Shown: positions 38,680 to 49,104, numbered from the stretch's first letter. The stretch: 64,000 nucleotides of DNA from Phaeobacter sp. QD34_24 (GCF_028890115.1 NZ_JARCJD010000015.1:1-64000); one strand, 5' to 3'. The notes: generated from the sequence alone by a model not told the origin. A program made the numbers and translations.

Positions 38680-39531
38680 ATGCTGAAAGGTCTCACTTTT
38701 CTGCGAGGCGCCGCGACGGTGGCCCTGATGGCCCTGGCCGCACCCGCGCTCGCGGCACCCCATGCCAATACGGTGGTGGCTTCGGTCAATGGCGAAGAGA
38801 TCACCCTGGGCCATATGATCATGGCGCGCGAGAACCTGCCGCAGCAGTACAAGCAACTGCCCGACGAGGTGCTCTACAACGCGATTCTCGATCAGCTGAT
38901 CCAGCAGACCGCGCTGAAACAGCAGCTCAATGGCGAGGTGCCCCATTATGTGCAGCTCTCGGTCGAGAACGAATCCCGCGCCCTTCTGGCCGCCGATGTG
39001 ATCGAAACCGTGATGGCGAACGCCGCGGGTGAAGAAGCGCTGCGCGCCGCCTATGACCGCAAGTATTCCACCGGCAACGGCGGCGATGAATTCCACGCCG
39101 CGCATATCCTGCTGGAAACCGAGGAAGAAGCGCGCGAAATCAAGGAAGAGCTAGACGACGGCGCCGATTTCGCCACCATGGCCAAGGCGCATTCCACCGG
39201 CCCCTCCGGCCCCAGTGGCGGCGATCTGGGCTGGTTTGGCCTTGGCAGCATGGTCCCCGAATTCGAAGAGGCGCTGCTGGCCATGCGCTCGGGGCAGATC
39301 TCCAACCCGGTACAGACTCAATTCGGCTGGCACGTGATTCTGCTACGCGAACGGCGCAAATCCGCCGCCCCCAGCTTTGACGAGGTGCGCGGCGAGTTGG
39401 AACAGGAACTGCGCACCCGCGCGGTCGAGGATCGCGTCAACGATTTGACCGCAGCCGCCAACATCCAACGCCCGGAAATCGAAGACCTGGACGTGTCGAT
39501 CATCAAAGATCTCAGCCTGGTAAGGAACTGA
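38680..39531 (+). CDS. periplasmic parvulin-type peptidyl-prolyl isomerase
   Basis: A 283-residue exported protein. A signal peptide of about 25 residues ends in APALA. An N-terminal SurA-like chaperone region is followed by a parvulin domain (about 130-230: AAHILLETEEEA, GPSGGDLGWFGLGSMVPEFE, TQFGWHVILL). It helps fold exported proteins. The ATG has an AGGAAG site. It lies opposite secA and four bases before argJ, so it heads the plus-strand operon. Confidence 0.9.
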   Translation: MLKGLTFLRGAATVALMALAAPALAAPHANTVVASVNGEEITLGHMIMARENLPQQYKQLPDEVLYNAILDQLIQQTALKQQLNGEVPHYVQLSVENESRALLAADVIETVMANAAGEEALRAAYDRKYSTGNGGDEFHAAHILLETEEEAREIKEELDDGADFATMAKAHSTGPSGPSGGDLGWFGLGSMVPEFEEALLAMRSGQISNPVQTQFGWHVILLRERRKSAAPSFDEVRGELEQELRTRAVEDRVNDLTAAANIQRPEIEDLDVSIIKDLSLVRN

Positions 39532-39535
39532 TCCA

Positions 39536-40762
39536 ATGGCAAAATCCATGCCCGTCTCACCGCTTGCTCCGGCGGCATTTCCCGATCTGCCCCTGGTCAA
39601 GGGCGTGCGTTTTGCCACCGCCGCGGCAGGCGTCAAATACAAGGACCGCACCGATGTGATGCTGGCCGTTTTGGATCCGGGTGCGGCGGTTGCGGGCGTC
39701 TTCACCCGCTCCAAAACGCGGTCCGCACCGGTGCGGGACTGTCAGGCAAAGCTGGGCGGAGATACCGCAGGCGCTGCCGCCATTCTGGTCAACTCCGGCA
39801 ACTCAAACGCCTTTACCGGCCACTATGGGCAGACTTCGGTGGCCGAAATCGTCGCCTCGGTCAGCCAGATCACCGGCGCGCCCCAATCGCGTGTCTTTAC
39901 CGCATCGACCGGTGTCATCGGCGAACCGCTGCCGCATGAGCGGATCGTGGCAAAGATCGCAGAGCTGAACGACGGGCTGGACGAAAGCGCGGTGGAACGC
40001 GCTGCCGCCGCCATCATGACCACCGACACCTTTGCCAAGGGCGCCGGTGCCACGGTCACCATCAACGGAAAGACCGTGAACATCGCCGGAATCGCCAAAG
40101 GCTCCGGCATGATTGCCCCCGATATGGCCACCATGCTGGTCTATATCTTCACCGATGCCCAGGTCGAACAAGCCGCCCTGCAGGCGCAGCTGGCAGAGAT
40201 CTGCAACAGCAGCTTCAACTGCATCACCGTGGACAGCGACACATCGACCTCGGACAGCCTGATGCTCTGCGCCACGGGGGCCTCTGGCGTGGACGCCACC
40301 GGCAACGCGGAATTCGCGCAGGCGCTGGAAGCCGTGATGATGGATCTGGCCCACCAGGTGGTGCGCGATGGCGAAGGCGCCACCAAGTTTGTCGAAATCC
40401 AGATCACCGGGGCCGTTTCCGATGCCGAGGCCAAGGTGCACGGCATGGCGATTGCCAACTCTCCGCTGGTCAAGACCGCCATCGCGGGTGAAGATCCGAA
40501 CTGGGGACGCGTGGTGATGGCAATCGGCAAATCCGGTGCCGAGGCCGACCGGGACCGCCTGTCGATCTCCTTCGGCGATGTGCTGGTGGCCGAAAAGGGC
40601 TGGGTGGCCTCCTCCTACAAGGAAGAAGACGGTGCGGCCCAGATGAAGCAGGACGAGATCACCATCAAGGTCGATCTTGGCCTGGGGGACGGCTCCGCGA
40701 CCGTCTGGACCTGCGATCTGACCCATCAGTACATCACCATCAACGCGGATTACCGGTCATGA
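39536..40762 (+). CDS. argJ: bifunctional glutamate N-acetyltransferase / ornithine acetyltransferase
   Basis: A 408-residue ArgJ. The self-cleavage site is before T199 in IAPDMATML, giving alpha and beta chains with Thr as nucleophile. The C-terminus ITINADYRS is typical. It recycles the acetyl group between acetylornithine and glutamate in arginine synthesis. It starts four bases after the parvulin stop and overlaps mutT (ATGA). Having ArgJ makes a biosynthetic ArgE unnecessary, which bears on the ArgE-like gene at 11037. Confidence 0.97.
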   Translation: MAKSMPVSPLAPAAFPDLPLVKGVRFATAAAGVKYKDRTDVMLAVLDPGAAVAGVFTRSKTRSAPVRDCQAKLGGDTAGAAAILVNSGNSNAFTGHYGQTSVAEIVASVSQITGAPQSRVFTASTGVIGEPLPHERIVAKIAELNDGLDESAVERAAAAIMTTDTFAKGAGATVTINGKTVNIAGIAKGSGMIAPDMATMLVYIFTDAQVEQAALQAQLAEICNSSFNCITVDSDTSTSDSLMLCATGASGVDATGNAEFAQALEAVMMDLAHQVVRDGEGATKFVEIQITGAVSDAEAKVHGMAIANSPLVKTAIAGEDPNWGRVVMAIGKSGAEADRDRLSISFGDVLVAEKGWVASSYKEEDGAAQMKQDEITIKVDLGLGDGSATVWTCDLTHQYITINADYRS

Positions 40763-41157
40763 AAACCATCCTCGTCTCAGCGGTCGCGCTGATCGACGTT
40801 GAAGGGCGGATCCTGCTGGCGCAGCGCCCTGAAGGCAAATCCATGGCCGGCCTGTGGGAATTTCCCGGTGGCAAGGTCGAAGCCGGGGAAACGCCGGAGG
40901 TAGCCCTGATCCGCGAGCTGGAAGAGGAACTGGGGATCAACACCTGGGCCTCTTGCCTGGCGCCCCTGACCTTTGCCAGCCACAGCTATGATGACTTCCA
41001 TCTGCTGATGCCGCTGTTTGCCTGCCGCAAATGGGAGGGCATTCCCCAGGCCCGCGAAGGCCAGGTGCTGAAATGGGCGCGGCCGCAGGAGTTGCGCGAC
41101 TATCCGATGCCGCCAGCAGACATTCCCCTGATCCCGATCCTGCGGGACTGGTTGTAA
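40759..41157 (+). CDS. mutT: 8-oxo-dGTP diphosphatase (MutT, Nudix)
   Basis: A 132-residue Nudix hydrolase. The Nudix box runs GGKVEAGETPEVALIREL then EEELG, from about residue 37. Preceding GLWEFPGGK is typical of MutT. It cleanses the nucleotide pool of oxidised dGTP. The start overlaps the argJ stop by four bases. It is the last gene before a 512-base gap. Confidence 0.93.
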   Translation: MKTILVSAVALIDVEGRILLAQRPEGKSMAGLWEFPGGKVEAGETPEVALIRELEEELGINTWASCLAPLTFASHSYDDFHLLMPLFACRKWEGIPQAREGQVLKWARPQELRDYPMPPADIPLIPILRDWL

Positions 41158-41669
41158 GGGGAACCACCGCAACACTTGCGACATGTCACGTTTTGATACC
41201 TGATCTTGGGTGATTTTACGATAGAAACACTAGCATTGGTGGGTTTCGCAGATGTTTGGCAATAGTTTGTTAACCAATTTGTCAAAAAATGGTCACACTA
41301 TCGCGCAGTGAACCTCTCTCAACGTCTCCCTGAAGAAGGACCAGGGCTGCAACGGACCTGAATTTGGCAGAACCATCCTGGTCCGGGGCAGTTTCATACA
41401 GGCACATCACTTCCTACCGTGGCGGGGCAATATTATTCAGCCCCCCGGTTTCCTCCACGTCCACGGCACTACGAAGACCAACCACTCACGAGAAAGAGGG
41501 CAGCCTATCGGCTGCCCTCGACTCGTTTGAAAGGGGCGCTTTCACGGCAGGGACGCCGCCGCCCTTCGCCATCGCTGCAAAACCCGGGAAGCCCCCCTCC
41601 TGCCACATGAAAAAGCCCCGGACCATAGGTCCGGGGCTTTCTCTATCAGGTTGAACGCGTCGGGCGCGA
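41158..41669. other. structured 512-base gap between convergent mutT and infB
   Basis: No protein gene was found. The first 120 bases are AT-rich. GGACCAGG (41338-41345) pairs with CCTGGTCC (41377-41384), with CTGC/GCAG nested inside, as in a folded RNA. GAGGGCAGCC/GGCTGCCCTC (41496-41505, 41510-41519) is a second strong hairpin, and the infB terminator is the third (41612-41640). The amount of structure is more than a terminator needs and may include a small RNA of either strand. Confidence 0.45.
41610..41640 (-). terminator. intrinsic terminator of the rimP-nusA-infB operon
   Basis: AAAGCCCCGGACC (41612-41624) and GGTCCGGGGCTTT (41628-41640) with an ATA loop form a 13-bp stem, followed on the minus strand by a T-run. 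It begins 30 bases after the infB stop. Confidence 0.9.
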
Positions 41670-44162
41670 TCAGTCGAGCTGGCGGGCGACTTCCTGACGC
41701 TCGAAAATCTCGATGACATCGCCTGCGCGGATATCTTCGTAGTTCTCGAAGGCCATGCCGCATTCCTGACCGGACTGAACCTCGGACACTTCGTCCTTGA
41801 AACGCTTCAGCGTCTTCAGCGTGCCTTCGTGGATCACCACGTTGTCACGCAGCAGGCGCACACCGGCCGAGCGGCGGGCAACACCTTCGGTGACCAGACA
41901 GCCGGCGACCTTGCCGACGTTGGAAACCTTGAAGACGTCCTTGATCGTGGCGTAACCGATGAAGTTTTCCTTGATCTCGGCCGACAGCAGGCCAGAGGCC
42001 GCCGCCTTCACATCGTCCACCAGGTCATAGATCACCGAGTAATAGCGGATCTCCACGCCCTTCTGGTTGGCGGTATTGCGGGCCGAGGCATTGGCACGCA
42101 CGTTGAAGCCAAAGACCGGCGCACCGGAGGCTTCGGCGAGGCCGATATCGGTTTCGGTGATGGCGCCGACGCCCGAGTGCAGCACGCGCACACGCACCTC
42201 GTCGTTGCCGATCTTCTCCATCGCCTGCACGATCGCCTCGGCAGACCCCTGCACGTCAGCCTTCACCAGGATCGGCAGCTCGGATACGTTCTCGTCTTCC
42301 TTGGCCTTGGCCATCAGCTGTTCCAGCGTGGTCGCGGCACCGGCGGCAGCGCGCTTGTCCTTGGCGGCCTGCTCACGGTAGGCGGCGATCTCGCGCGCCT
42401 GGGCTTCGGTCTCGGTCACGTTCAGCACATCGCCCGCTTCGGGGGTACCATTGAGACCGAGAACCTCGACCGGAACCGAGGGGCCGGCTTCCTTGACGCG
42501 ATCACCCTTGTCGTTGATCAGCGCACGGACCTTACCGTATTGCTCTCCCACGACGAAGATATCGCCCTGGCGCAGGGTGCCGTTCTGAACCAGAACGGTG
42601 GCAACCGGGCCACGGCCCACATCCAGCTGCGCCTCGATCACGGCACCTTGGGCGGCGCGGTCGGGGTTGGCCTTCAGTTCCAGGATTTCCGCCTGCAGCG
42701 CGATGGCTTCGAGCAGCTCGTCCAGACCCTGGCCGGTATGGGCAGAGACTTCCACGTCCTGCACTTCACCGGACATGGCTTCCACGATCACCTCGTGCTG
42801 CAGCAGTTCGGCGCGCACCTTGTTGGCGTCGGCTGCCGGTTTGTCGATCTTGTTGATCGCCACGATCATCGGCACTTCGGCGGCCTTGGCGTGGTTGATC
42901 GCCTCGATGGTCTGCGGCATGACCGAGTCATCGGCTGCCACAACCAGAACAACGATATCCGTCACCTGGGCACCGCGCGAGCGCATCGAGGTAAAGGCCG
43001 CGTGGCCCGGTGTGTCGAGGAAGGTCAGCGTGGTGCCGCCCTCGGTCTTCACCTGATAGGCACCGATGTGCTGGGTGATGCCGCCGGCCTCGCCTGCCAC
43101 GACGCGCGCATCGCGGATCGCATCCAGCAGCGAGGTCTTGCCGTGGTCGACGTGGCCCATGATGGTGATCACCGGCGGACGCGGCTGCAGGTCCTCTTCC
43201 TTGTCTTCGACCTCCTTGATGACGTCCTCGACGTCGGAGTCGGACACACGGACAACCTTGTGGCCAAATTCTTCGATGATCAGTTCAGCTGTGTCAGCGT
43301 CGATGGACTGGTTCTGCGTGACCATCATGCCCATCTGCATGAGCGATTTCACAACATCGCCAACACGTTCCGCCATGCGGTTCGCCAGTTCGGAGACCAC
43401 GATGGTTTCCGGCAGCTGAACGTCGCGGATCACCTTTTCACGCTCGACCGAGCCACCCATCGCCTTCTGACGCGCACGCTCCTGCTTGCGCTTCATCGCG
43501 GCCATGGAGCGTTGACGCCCGCCTTCGCCAGTGGCCTGGCCCAGGGTCAGCTTGCCCGAACGGCGGCCTTCGTCGCGGCCCTTGCCGCCACGGCCGCGCT
43601 CTTCGCGCTCGCGGTCCGCTTTGCGCGGCGCGGGCTGAACGCCACCCTTGGGCGCACCACGACCGGCACCGGCGCCTGCGGGTTTCGCCTTGGCCGGTTC
43701 CTCGGCAGGTGCGGCAGCAGCACGCTTGGCCGCTTCTTCGGCTTCGCGGCGCTTGCGCTCTTCCTCTTCGGCCTTTTGACGGGCTTTTTCCTCGGCTTCG
43801 CGCTGTTCGCGTTCCTTGGCTTCCTGTTCGGCGCGGCGGCGCTCACGCTCTTCGGCGCGGGCCTTTTCCTCGGCCTCGCGCTGCGCGGCCTCTTCGGCCT
43901 CGCGGGCCTTGGCGGCCTGCAGCGCCTTCAGGCGGCGGGCCATTTCCGCATCAGTGATGCCAGCAGGGCGACGCGAACCATCGGTCGCAGGAGAGGAACC
44001 GCTGCCCCCCTTACCCGCACCCGGCTTGGGAACCACAACGCGCTTGCGCTTGGTTTCCACCACGACATTCTTGGTCCGCCCATGGCTGAAGCTCTGTTTC
44101 ACGTTCCCAGGCCGGGAACCGCCACGCAAACCCAACGTCTTTTTGCCGTCACTATCGCTCAT
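41670..44162 (-). CDS. infB: translation initiation factor IF-2
   Basis: An 830-residue IF-2. The N-terminal third (about 40-210) is a low-complexity Glu/Arg/Ala coiled coil. The GTPase domain has G1 [13 protein letters not shown]3 DTPGHAAF and G4 NKIDKP, followed by the C-terminal domains that bind fMet-tRNA. It places initiator tRNA on the ribosome. It follows the YlxR gene by eight bases and is the last gene of the operon before a strong terminator. Confidence 0.99.
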   Translation of the reverse strand: MSDSDGKKTLGLRGGSRPGNVKQSFSHGRTKNVVVETKRKRVVVPKPGAGKGGSGSSPATDGSRRPAGITDAEMARRLKALQAAKAREAEEAAQREAEEKARAEERERRRAEQEAKEREQREAEEKARQKAEEEERKRREAEEAAKRAAAAPAEEPAKAKPAGAGAGRGAPKGGVQPAPRKADREREERGRGGKGRDEGRRSGKLTLGQATGEGGRQRSMAAMKRKQERARQKAMGGSVEREKVIRDVQLPETIVVSELANRMAERVGDVVKSLMQMGMMVTQNQSIDADTAELIIEEFGHKVVRVSDSDVEDVIKEVEDKEEDLQPRPPVITIMGHVDHGKTSLLDAIRDARVVAGEAGGITQHIGAYQVKTEGGTTLTFLDTPGHAAFTSMRSRGAQVTDIVVLVVAADDSVMPQTIEAINHAKAAEVPMIVAINKIDKPAADANKVRAELLQHEVIVEAMSGEVQDVEVSAHTGQGLDELLEAIALQAEILELKANPDRAAQGAVIEAQLDVGRGPVATVLVQNGTLRQGDIFVVGEQYGKVRALINDKGDRVKEAGPSVPVEVLGLNGTPEAGDVLNVTETEAQAREIAAYREQAAKDKRAAAGAATTLEQLMAKAKEDENVSELPILVKADVQGSAEAIVQAMEKIGNDEVRVRVLHSGVGAITETDIGLAEASGAPVFGFNVRANASARNTANQKGVEIRYYSVIYDLVDDVKAAASGLLSAEIKENFIGYATIKDVFKVSNVGKVAGCLVTEGVARRSAGVRLLRDNVVIHEGTLKTLKRFKDEVSEVQSGQECGMAFENYEDIRAGDVIEIFERQEVARQLD

Positions 44163-44170
44163 AAAGCTCT

Positions 44171-44791
44171 TTATCCTTCCGTGCGGCCCTTGCCGCCCAC
44201 CATTTCGCGCAAACCCTGCAATCGTTGCGCTTCCTCTACAACACGTTTGCTGAGTCCACCAGAGGCAAGCGCCGCATGTATCACAGTTTGACGCCCAAAT
44301 GCCATCCCCAGCTCATCCGCAGAGAGGCAACCGATGTATTTTCCCCGGTGGGGCGTACTCAGTTTCGATTTACCGCGCCCGGATCCATCGGACGCCTGAA
44401 TCAGAACGGATGCCTCTTCCTTTAGCAGCCAATCCTTGACTTTTTCATAGCCGCCGACTGCATCGCCCGACTTGCGCGCCAGGCTGATCAGATCGACGAG
44501 ACGACGCAGAACCTGACGCTCCACCTCGTCCACCAGCCCTTCGGGAACCTGCACCTGGGCCTTGAACCCACGGGCGAAGAGCTTCTTCTTGACCGCCGTT
44601 CCTAGGGCGGCGCGGCTCGCCGTCACGTAAACGCCACGACCGGGCAGTTTACCCAGCACATCGGCAACCACCTGACCATCCGGACCCAGCACAAAGCGGA
44701 TGAGACCCTGTTTCGGTTGGATCTCACCTGTTGCAATGCACTTGCGCTCCGGACCGTCCGAGCGGTCTTTTGCGGCGCCTCCACGAGCCAT
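44171..44791 (-). CDS. YlxR/DUF448 protein with L7Ae-like RNA-binding domain
   Basis: A 206-residue protein made of an N-terminal YlxR (DUF448) domain (about 12-85: [32 protein letters not shown]) and a C-terminal L7Ae/YlxQ-like domain (about 95-190: [18 protein letters not shown]). In Bacillus these are two separate genes between nusA and infB; the fused form is usual in alphaproteobacteria. It is an RNA-binding protein presumed to act with the transcription or translation machinery. Confidence 0.92.
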   Translation of the reverse strand: MARGGAAKDRSDGPERKCIATGEIQPKQGLIRFVLGPDGQVVADVLGKLPGRGVYVTASRAALGTAVKKKLFARGFKAQVQVPEGLVDEVERQVLRRLVDLISLARKSGDAVGGYEKVKDWLLKEEASVLIQASDGSGRGKSKLSTPHRGKYIGCLSADELGMAFGRQTVIHAALASGGLSKRVVEEAQRLQGLREMVGGKGRTEG

Positions 44792-44822
44792 TCAGTCTCT
44801 CCTTTTCAGAAAGCCGCCGGGA

Positions 44823-46451
44823 TCAGGCCCCGGCGCCCTCCTCTTCGGATTCCTCGCCTTCGACGTCTTCTTCAGAGACTTCCGGCTCCAGCTCGGCGGG
44901 GTCCACCCAGCCCAAGAGAACGCGGGCGGTCATCACCATATCCTGGGCTTCTTCCAGCGACATGCCGAAGGGTTCCAGGATACCGTCGTCCTTGATGCGC
45001 TCGCCGCCATCGGTGGTCCAGCCACCGGCCAGTTCCCAGTCGGCGCAGGTGGCAAAGTCCTCAAGCGACAGGATGCCATCCTTGGCCAGCGCCTCCACCA
45101 TCTGGGGTGTGAGACCATCAAAGTCAATGAGGCTGTCCTCGGCGCCCAATGCACGGGCGGCATCGATGGCGGCCTTGGCCTGTGCTTCAAGGTAGTCGCG
45201 GGCGCGGGCCTGCAGCTCCTCGGCGGTGCCTTCGTCGACACCATCGATGACCAAGAGTTCGTCCAGCTCGACGTAGCCGACCTCTTCGAGGTTGGTGAAG
45301 CCTTCGGAGACGAGCAACTGGGCAAAGAACTCGTCCAGATCCAGGGTTTCCATGAACAGCGCAGTGCGGGCCTCGAATTCCTTCTGGCGGCGCGCCGATT
45401 CCTCTTCCTCGGTCATGATGTCGATGTCGAGACCGGTCAGCTGCGACGCCAGGCGCACGTTCTGACCGCGGCGGCCGATGGCAAGGCTCAGCTGTTCCTC
45501 GGGGACGACGACCTCGATCTTGCCGGCCTCTTCGTCCAGAACCACCTTGGTGACTTCTGCGGGCTGCAGCGCGTTCACCAGGAAAGTCGGCTGGTCTTCG
45601 TTCCACGGGATGATGTCGATCTTTTCACCCTGCAGCTCGTTCACCACGGCCTGCACACGGCTGCCGCGCATACCGACACAGGCGCCGACGGGGTCGATGG
45701 AACCATCATAGGAAATCACGGCGATCTTGGCGCGCGAACCGGGATCCCGGGCCACGGCCTTGATCTCGATGATGCCGTCATAGATTTCCGGCACTTCCAT
45801 CTTGAACAGCTCGGCCATGAATTCCGGCGCGGTGCGGCTGAGGAAGATCTGCGGGCCGCGCGGCTCGCGGCGCACGTCCTTGATGTAGCAGCGGATGCGG
45901 TCGTTCGGGCGGTAGCTTTCGCGGCCGATCTTTTCGTTGCGGCGCAGAATCGCTTCGCCCGCACCCACATCGACGATGACGTTGCCGAATTCCTCGCGCT
46001 TGACGAGACCGTTGATGATGGAGCCCGCGCGGTCCTTGAATTCCTCGTACTGGCGGTCACGCTCTGCTTCGCGCACCTTCTGCAGGATCACCTGCTTGGC
46101 CGACTGTGCCGCGATACGGCCCATTTCCACCGGCGGAACCTCTTCCACATAGGTGTCGCCCACCGCTGGGTTTTCCATGTACTGCTTGGCCTGCTCGACG
46201 GTCATCTCGGCCTGGTAGTTCTCCAGGTCCTCATCCGCAACGACCGAACGCACGCGGGTGAAGGTCGCCTTGCCGGTCTTGCGGTCGATGGACACGCGGA
46301 TGTCCATCTCGCTGCCGTAGCGGCTCTTGGCCGCCCTGGCGAGGCTTTCTTCCATGGCTTCGACCACCAGGCCGGGGTCGATCATTTTTTCGCGCGCCAC
46401 GGCTTCGGCGGTTTGCAACAGCTCAAGCTGGTTTGCAGAGGTGATGGCCAT
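44823..46451 (-). CDS. nusA: transcription elongation factor NusA
   Basis: A 542-residue NusA with the N-terminal RNA-polymerase-binding domain (1-125), S1 domain (about 135-200), two KH domains (about 205-345, with [16 protein letters not shown]-like [12 protein letters not shown]) and C-terminal acidic repeats (tandem [15 protein letters not shown] and [13 protein letters not shown]). It controls pausing, termination and antitermination. The ATG overlaps the rimP stop by one base. The operon leader contains an intrinsic terminator that NusA could influence. Confidence 0.99.
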   Translation of the reverse strand: MAITSANQLELLQTAEAVAREKMIDPGLVVEAMEESLARAAKSRYGSEMDIRVSIDRKTGKATFTRVRSVVADEDLENYQAEMTVEQAKQYMENPAVGDTYVEEVPPVEMGRIAAQSAKQVILQKVREAERDRQYEEFKDRAGSIINGLVKREEFGNVIVDVGAGEAILRRNEKIGRESYRPNDRIRCYIKDVRREPRGPQIFLSRTAPEFMAELFKMEVPEIYDGIIEIKAVARDPGSRAKIAVISYDGSIDPVGACVGMRGSRVQAVVNELQGEKIDIIPWNEDQPTFLVNALQPAEVTKVVLDEEAGKIEVVVPEEQLSLAIGRRGQNVRLASQLTGLDIDIMTEEEESARRQKEFEARTALFMETLDLDEFFAQLLVSEGFTNLEEVGYVELDELLVIDGVDEGTAEELQARARDYLEAQAKAAIDAARALGAEDSLIDFDGLTPQMVEALAKDGILSLEDFATCADWELAGGWTTDGGERIKDDGILEPFGMSLEEAQDMVMTARVLLGWVDPAELEPEVSEEDVEGEESEEEGAGA

Positions 46452-47068
46452 TACTTGTTCTCCTCTTCGGACCCTTCGGTCACCTCGCCCTCAAGGGGCG
46501 TATCTTCGATAACGTCGTCAAAAGCATCTTCGTTCAGCGTGCCGGCGGCCTTGCGCTGGCGCAGCATTTCCTTGATCAGATCGTCGGTCAGCACCAGCTT
46601 GGCATCGCTCAGCCAGTCGAATTTCAGACCGATGGTCACGGTTTCGCCGTGTTCCTCGATATTGATCAGAACCTCGTCATCCTCGATCCCGGCCAACTCC
46701 CCCTTGAAGCGGCGGCGTCCGTCGATCAGCTCGGCGGTTTCCAGCTTGGCTTCGTAGCCTTCGAACATGTCGAAGTCCTTGAGGCGCGTCAGGGGGCGGT
46801 CGATGCCAGGGCTGGAAACCTCCAGCGCATAGGCATCCAGGATCGGGTCTTCGACATCCAGCACGGCGCTGACCGCATTCGAGATCTCGGCGCAATCATC
46901 CACCTCGATGCCACCATCGGGCTTGTCGGCCATGATCTGCAGGGTCGTCGTCTTGCCGGACATCAGCCGGATGCGGACCAGCTCATAGCCCATATCCTCG
47001 ATCACCGGGGTGATGATCTCGGCAAGGCGGCGGTCAATCGCGGCTTTGGCAATCAGGTCGTTGGTCAT
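46451..47068 (-). CDS. rimP: ribosome maturation factor RimP
   Basis: A 205-residue RimP with the N-terminal domain ([17 protein letters not shown]), the conserved [13 protein letters not shown] and the C-terminal Sm-like domain, then an acidic tail rich in Glu. It assists 30S maturation. It is the first gene of rimP-nusA-ylxR-infB. The ATG at 47068 lies 26 bases after an intrinsic terminator in the leader. The acidic tail of about 40 residues is longer than in E. coli. Confidence 0.96.
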   Translation of the reverse strand: MTNDLIAKAAIDRRLAEIITPVIEDMGYELVRIRLMSGKTTTLQIMADKPDGGIEVDDCAEISNAVSAVLDVEDPILDAYALEVSSPGIDRPLTRLKDFDMFEGYEAKLETAELIDGRRRFKGELAGIEDDEVLINIEEHGETVTIGLKFDWLSDAKLVLTDDLIKEMLRQRKAAGTLNEDAFDDVIEDTPLEGEVTEGSEEENK

Positions 47069-47094
47069 TCGGCTTCCAGCTGTCTTTCAGACAC

Positions 47095-47118
47095 AAAAAA
47101 ACGGGCGCGCGGCCCGTT
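47095..47118 (-). terminator. intrinsic terminator in the rimP-nusA-infB leader (candidate attenuator)
   Basis: On the minus strand AACGGGC, a GCGCG loop region and GCCCGTT run straight into seven T residues, 26 bases before the rimP ATG. It lies downstream of a good promoter at 47173-47201. Either it ends transcripts from the upstream pip/binding-protein genes, or it attenuates the rimP operon, or both. Confidence 0.85.
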
Positions 47119-47172
47119 GAAATTTCCGGTGGAGCTTTGGACCAGAGCCCAACGCGCCGCTGTTGTGCAAGG

Positions 47173-47201
47173 CATATACGCGTGATGGGGCGAATCTGCA
47201 A
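47173..47201 (-). promoter_or_regulatory. sigma-70-type promoter of the rimP operon
   Basis: On the minus strand TTGCAG (-35, 47196-47201) and TATATG (-10, 47173-47178) are separated by exactly 17 bases. Transcription would start near 47166, giving a leader of about 98 bases that includes the terminator at 47095-47118. Confidence 0.6.
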
Positions 47202-47232
47202 GGAGAAGTTCAGAAACCGCCCAGCGCCCGGC

Positions 47233-48078
47233 TCAGATCCGCCACCAGCGTTCGGCAATCCGGCCGTCATCCAGGGCTGTGCGGCTGCCAACGGTGCGGG
47301 GAATGCCCACGTCAGAGCGCGCCGCCAGCGCCATGTCGCTGGCCGAGGGATGATACAGGAAGCCGCCCTTTTCGATCAGCCCTTCGGGTGCGGGCAGGGC
47401 CGCCACATCCACATAGCCATCGCGCAGGGCCTCGGCGCGCACCGCGGCGTCGGGGATCACGATCACCTCGATGCTTTCTACCCAGCCCGCCTGGCCGGTC
47501 TTGTAATGGTCCGCAACCTTGGCGGCACGGAAGTGCCGTCCGTCCTGCGCGCGTTCCACCCGGTAGCAGCCAGTGCCCACCGCCTGCGCCAGCGGCAGAT
47601 CGCGCTGCCCCGCCGGGGCAATCACCAGTTCGGGATTGGCCAGCAGGTAAGGCAGATGCGGGTTTGCGGCCTGCAGCTGGATCTCGATCCGGTGGTCAGC
47701 GATCTGCTGCACCAGCGCAACCTCGGCGCCGTCGATGCCGCGTCCACTCAGCGAGGCGACCACATCAGCAGCCGTCATGGCCGCGTCATCATGAAACCGC
47801 ACGTCGCTGCGCAGATCGAAGGACCAGCTGCGGGCATCCTCGCTGCTGTGCCAGCTCTCGGCCAACTCGGCCCGCAAGACACCATCCGGCGCGATCTCGG
47901 TCAGCGTATCGAACACCGCCCCGCGCGCCACCTGCTCCATCAGCCCATCCTGACGCGGCACCGCCAGACGCAGCACGCCACCCGACCGGGGCGCCGCCGC
48001 CAGCGAGGTTCCCGTGGCCGCCAGCAAAGCGGCAGCCGCACCAGAGGTGAACAGCGCGCGGCGGTCGATACGGGTCAT
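47233..48078 (-). CDS. short SBP_bac_5-type peptide-binding protein (truncated family member)
   Basis: A 281-residue exported protein. A Tat-like signal ([19 protein letters not shown]) is followed by the start of an oligopeptide-binding protein (GGVLRLAVPRQ, LAESWHSSEDARSWSFDLR, DVRFHDDAAMTAADV). Family members are about 500 residues; here the sequence jumps to a family-typical C-terminal end (DDGRIAERWWRI), so the middle and second lobe are missing or much reduced. The frame is intact, so it is a shortened form rather than a frameshift. The ATG overlaps the pip stop (ATGA). No permease genes are nearby. Confidence 0.7.
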   Translation of the reverse strand: MTRIDRRALFTSGAAAALLAATGTSLAAAPRSGGVLRLAVPRQDGLMEQVARGAVFDTLTEIAPDGVLRAELAESWHSSEDARSWSFDLRSDVRFHDDAAMTAADVVASLSGRGIDGAEVALVQQIADHRIEIQLQAANPHLPYLLANPELVIAPAGQRDLPLAQAVGTGCYRVERAQDGRHFRAAKVADHYKTGQAGWVESIEVIVIPDAAVRAEALRDGYVDVAALPAPEGLIEKGGFLYHPSASDMALAARSDVGIPRTVGSRTALDDGRIAERWWRI

Positions 48079-49055
48079 GGCAACAGCTCCTCGGCAATCC
48101 GGTCCATCGTGCGCACCAGTTCGGCGCTGATTCCCGGCTCTGACAAGGCATGCCCTGCATTGCGGATCATTTTCAACTCTGCATTTGGCCACAGTTCGTT
48201 CAGGCGCCAGGCCGAGGTCGGCGGGCAGATCATGTCATAACGTCCCTGAACGATGACCCCGGGGATATGCGAAATCCGCCCCATATTGGCGAGGATCTGA
48301 CCGTCGAAATCCAGGAAGCCGCCATTGATGAAATAGTGATTCTCCAGCCGGGCAAAGGCGCGGGCGTAATCGCCGGGGCTTTCGCCGCCATGGCCGTTGG
48401 AATGGACCGAGGCCAGCGCGTTCTCCCAAGCCGACCAGGCCCGGCCAAAGCGGATCTCCTCGCTCACGTCGCCAGAGAACAGCCGTCTGTTATAGGCCGC
48501 GATCATGTCGCCGCGTTCCGCATCCGGGATCAGCGAGACGAAGCGCTGCCAAGTTTCCGGCCAGAACCGACCCGCGCCACCGCCATAGAACCAGTCCAGC
48601 TCACCTTTGGTCATCAGGAAGACGCCGCGCAGAATCATCCGCTGTACCCGGTCCGGGTGGGTCTGCGCATAGATCAGCGCCAGCGTCGCGCCCCAGCTGC
48701 CGCCGAACAACAGCCATGTGTCGATCTCCAGCGCGCGCCGGATCTCTTCCATATCGGCCACCAGATGCCAGGTCGTGTTGTTCTCGCAAGAGGCATGCGG
48801 GCGCGAGCGGCCACAGCCGCGCTGATCAAAGAGAATCACCCGGTAGACCTTGGGATCGAAATAGCGCCGCATCGCCGGGCTGCTGCCGCCACCCGGCCCG
48901 CCGTGGCAAACCACCACGGGGATGCCATCGGGGTTGCCGGATTGCTCTACATAGATGCTGTGACCCTGCCCAACATCCAGCATACGCTGGTCGAAGGCAT
49001 CGACCGGAGGAAAAAGATACTGCACTGCGCGCTTTTGGTCCGAGTATTTGTCCAT
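48075..49055 (-). CDS. pip: proline iminopeptidase
   Basis: A 326-residue alpha/beta hydrolase of peptidase family S33. The oxyanion stretch is HGGPGGGSS (51-59), the nucleophile is S120 in [10 protein letters not shown], and the His is in [11 protein letters not shown] near the end. It releases N-terminal proline from peptides. The ATG at 49055 gives the family length. It overlaps the short peptide-binding protein, a hint of peptide use. It is divergent from ubiG with 49 bases between the starts. Confidence 0.92.
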   Translation of the reverse strand: MDKYSDQKRAVQYLFPPVDAFDQRMLDVGQGHSIYVEQSGNPDGIPVVVCHGGPGGGSSPAMRRYFDPKVYRVILFDQRGCGRSRPHASCENNTTWHLVADMEEIRRALEIDTWLLFGGSWGATLALIYAQTHPDRVQRMILRGVFLMTKGELDWFYGGGAGRFWPETWQRFVSLIPDAERGDMIAAYNRRLFSGDVSEEIRFGRAWSAWENALASVHSNGHGGESPGDYARAFARLENHYFINGGFLDFDGQILANMGRISHIPGVIVQGRYDMICPPTSAWRLNELWPNAELKMIRNAGHALSEPGISAELVRTMDRIAEELLP

Positions 49056-49104
49056 TACTGACCTAACTAGTCTTATCGGTACAAAAGAACACACGGAGAC
49101 AGGA

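Noticed and set aside
43650-43960. Repetitive-looking DNA inside infB, at first like a repeat array.
   Set aside because: It encodes the usual Glu/Arg/Ala coiled-coil N-terminus of IF-2; repeats are irregular and have no spacers.
41829-44291. An 820-codon open frame antisense to infB.
   Set aside because: Low-complexity translation produced by the opposite strand of infB; no start signal and no recognisable motif.
44700-46757. A 685-codon open frame antisense to nusA and rimP.
   Set aside because: Spans gene boundaries of a conserved operon on the other strand; no domain or start signal.
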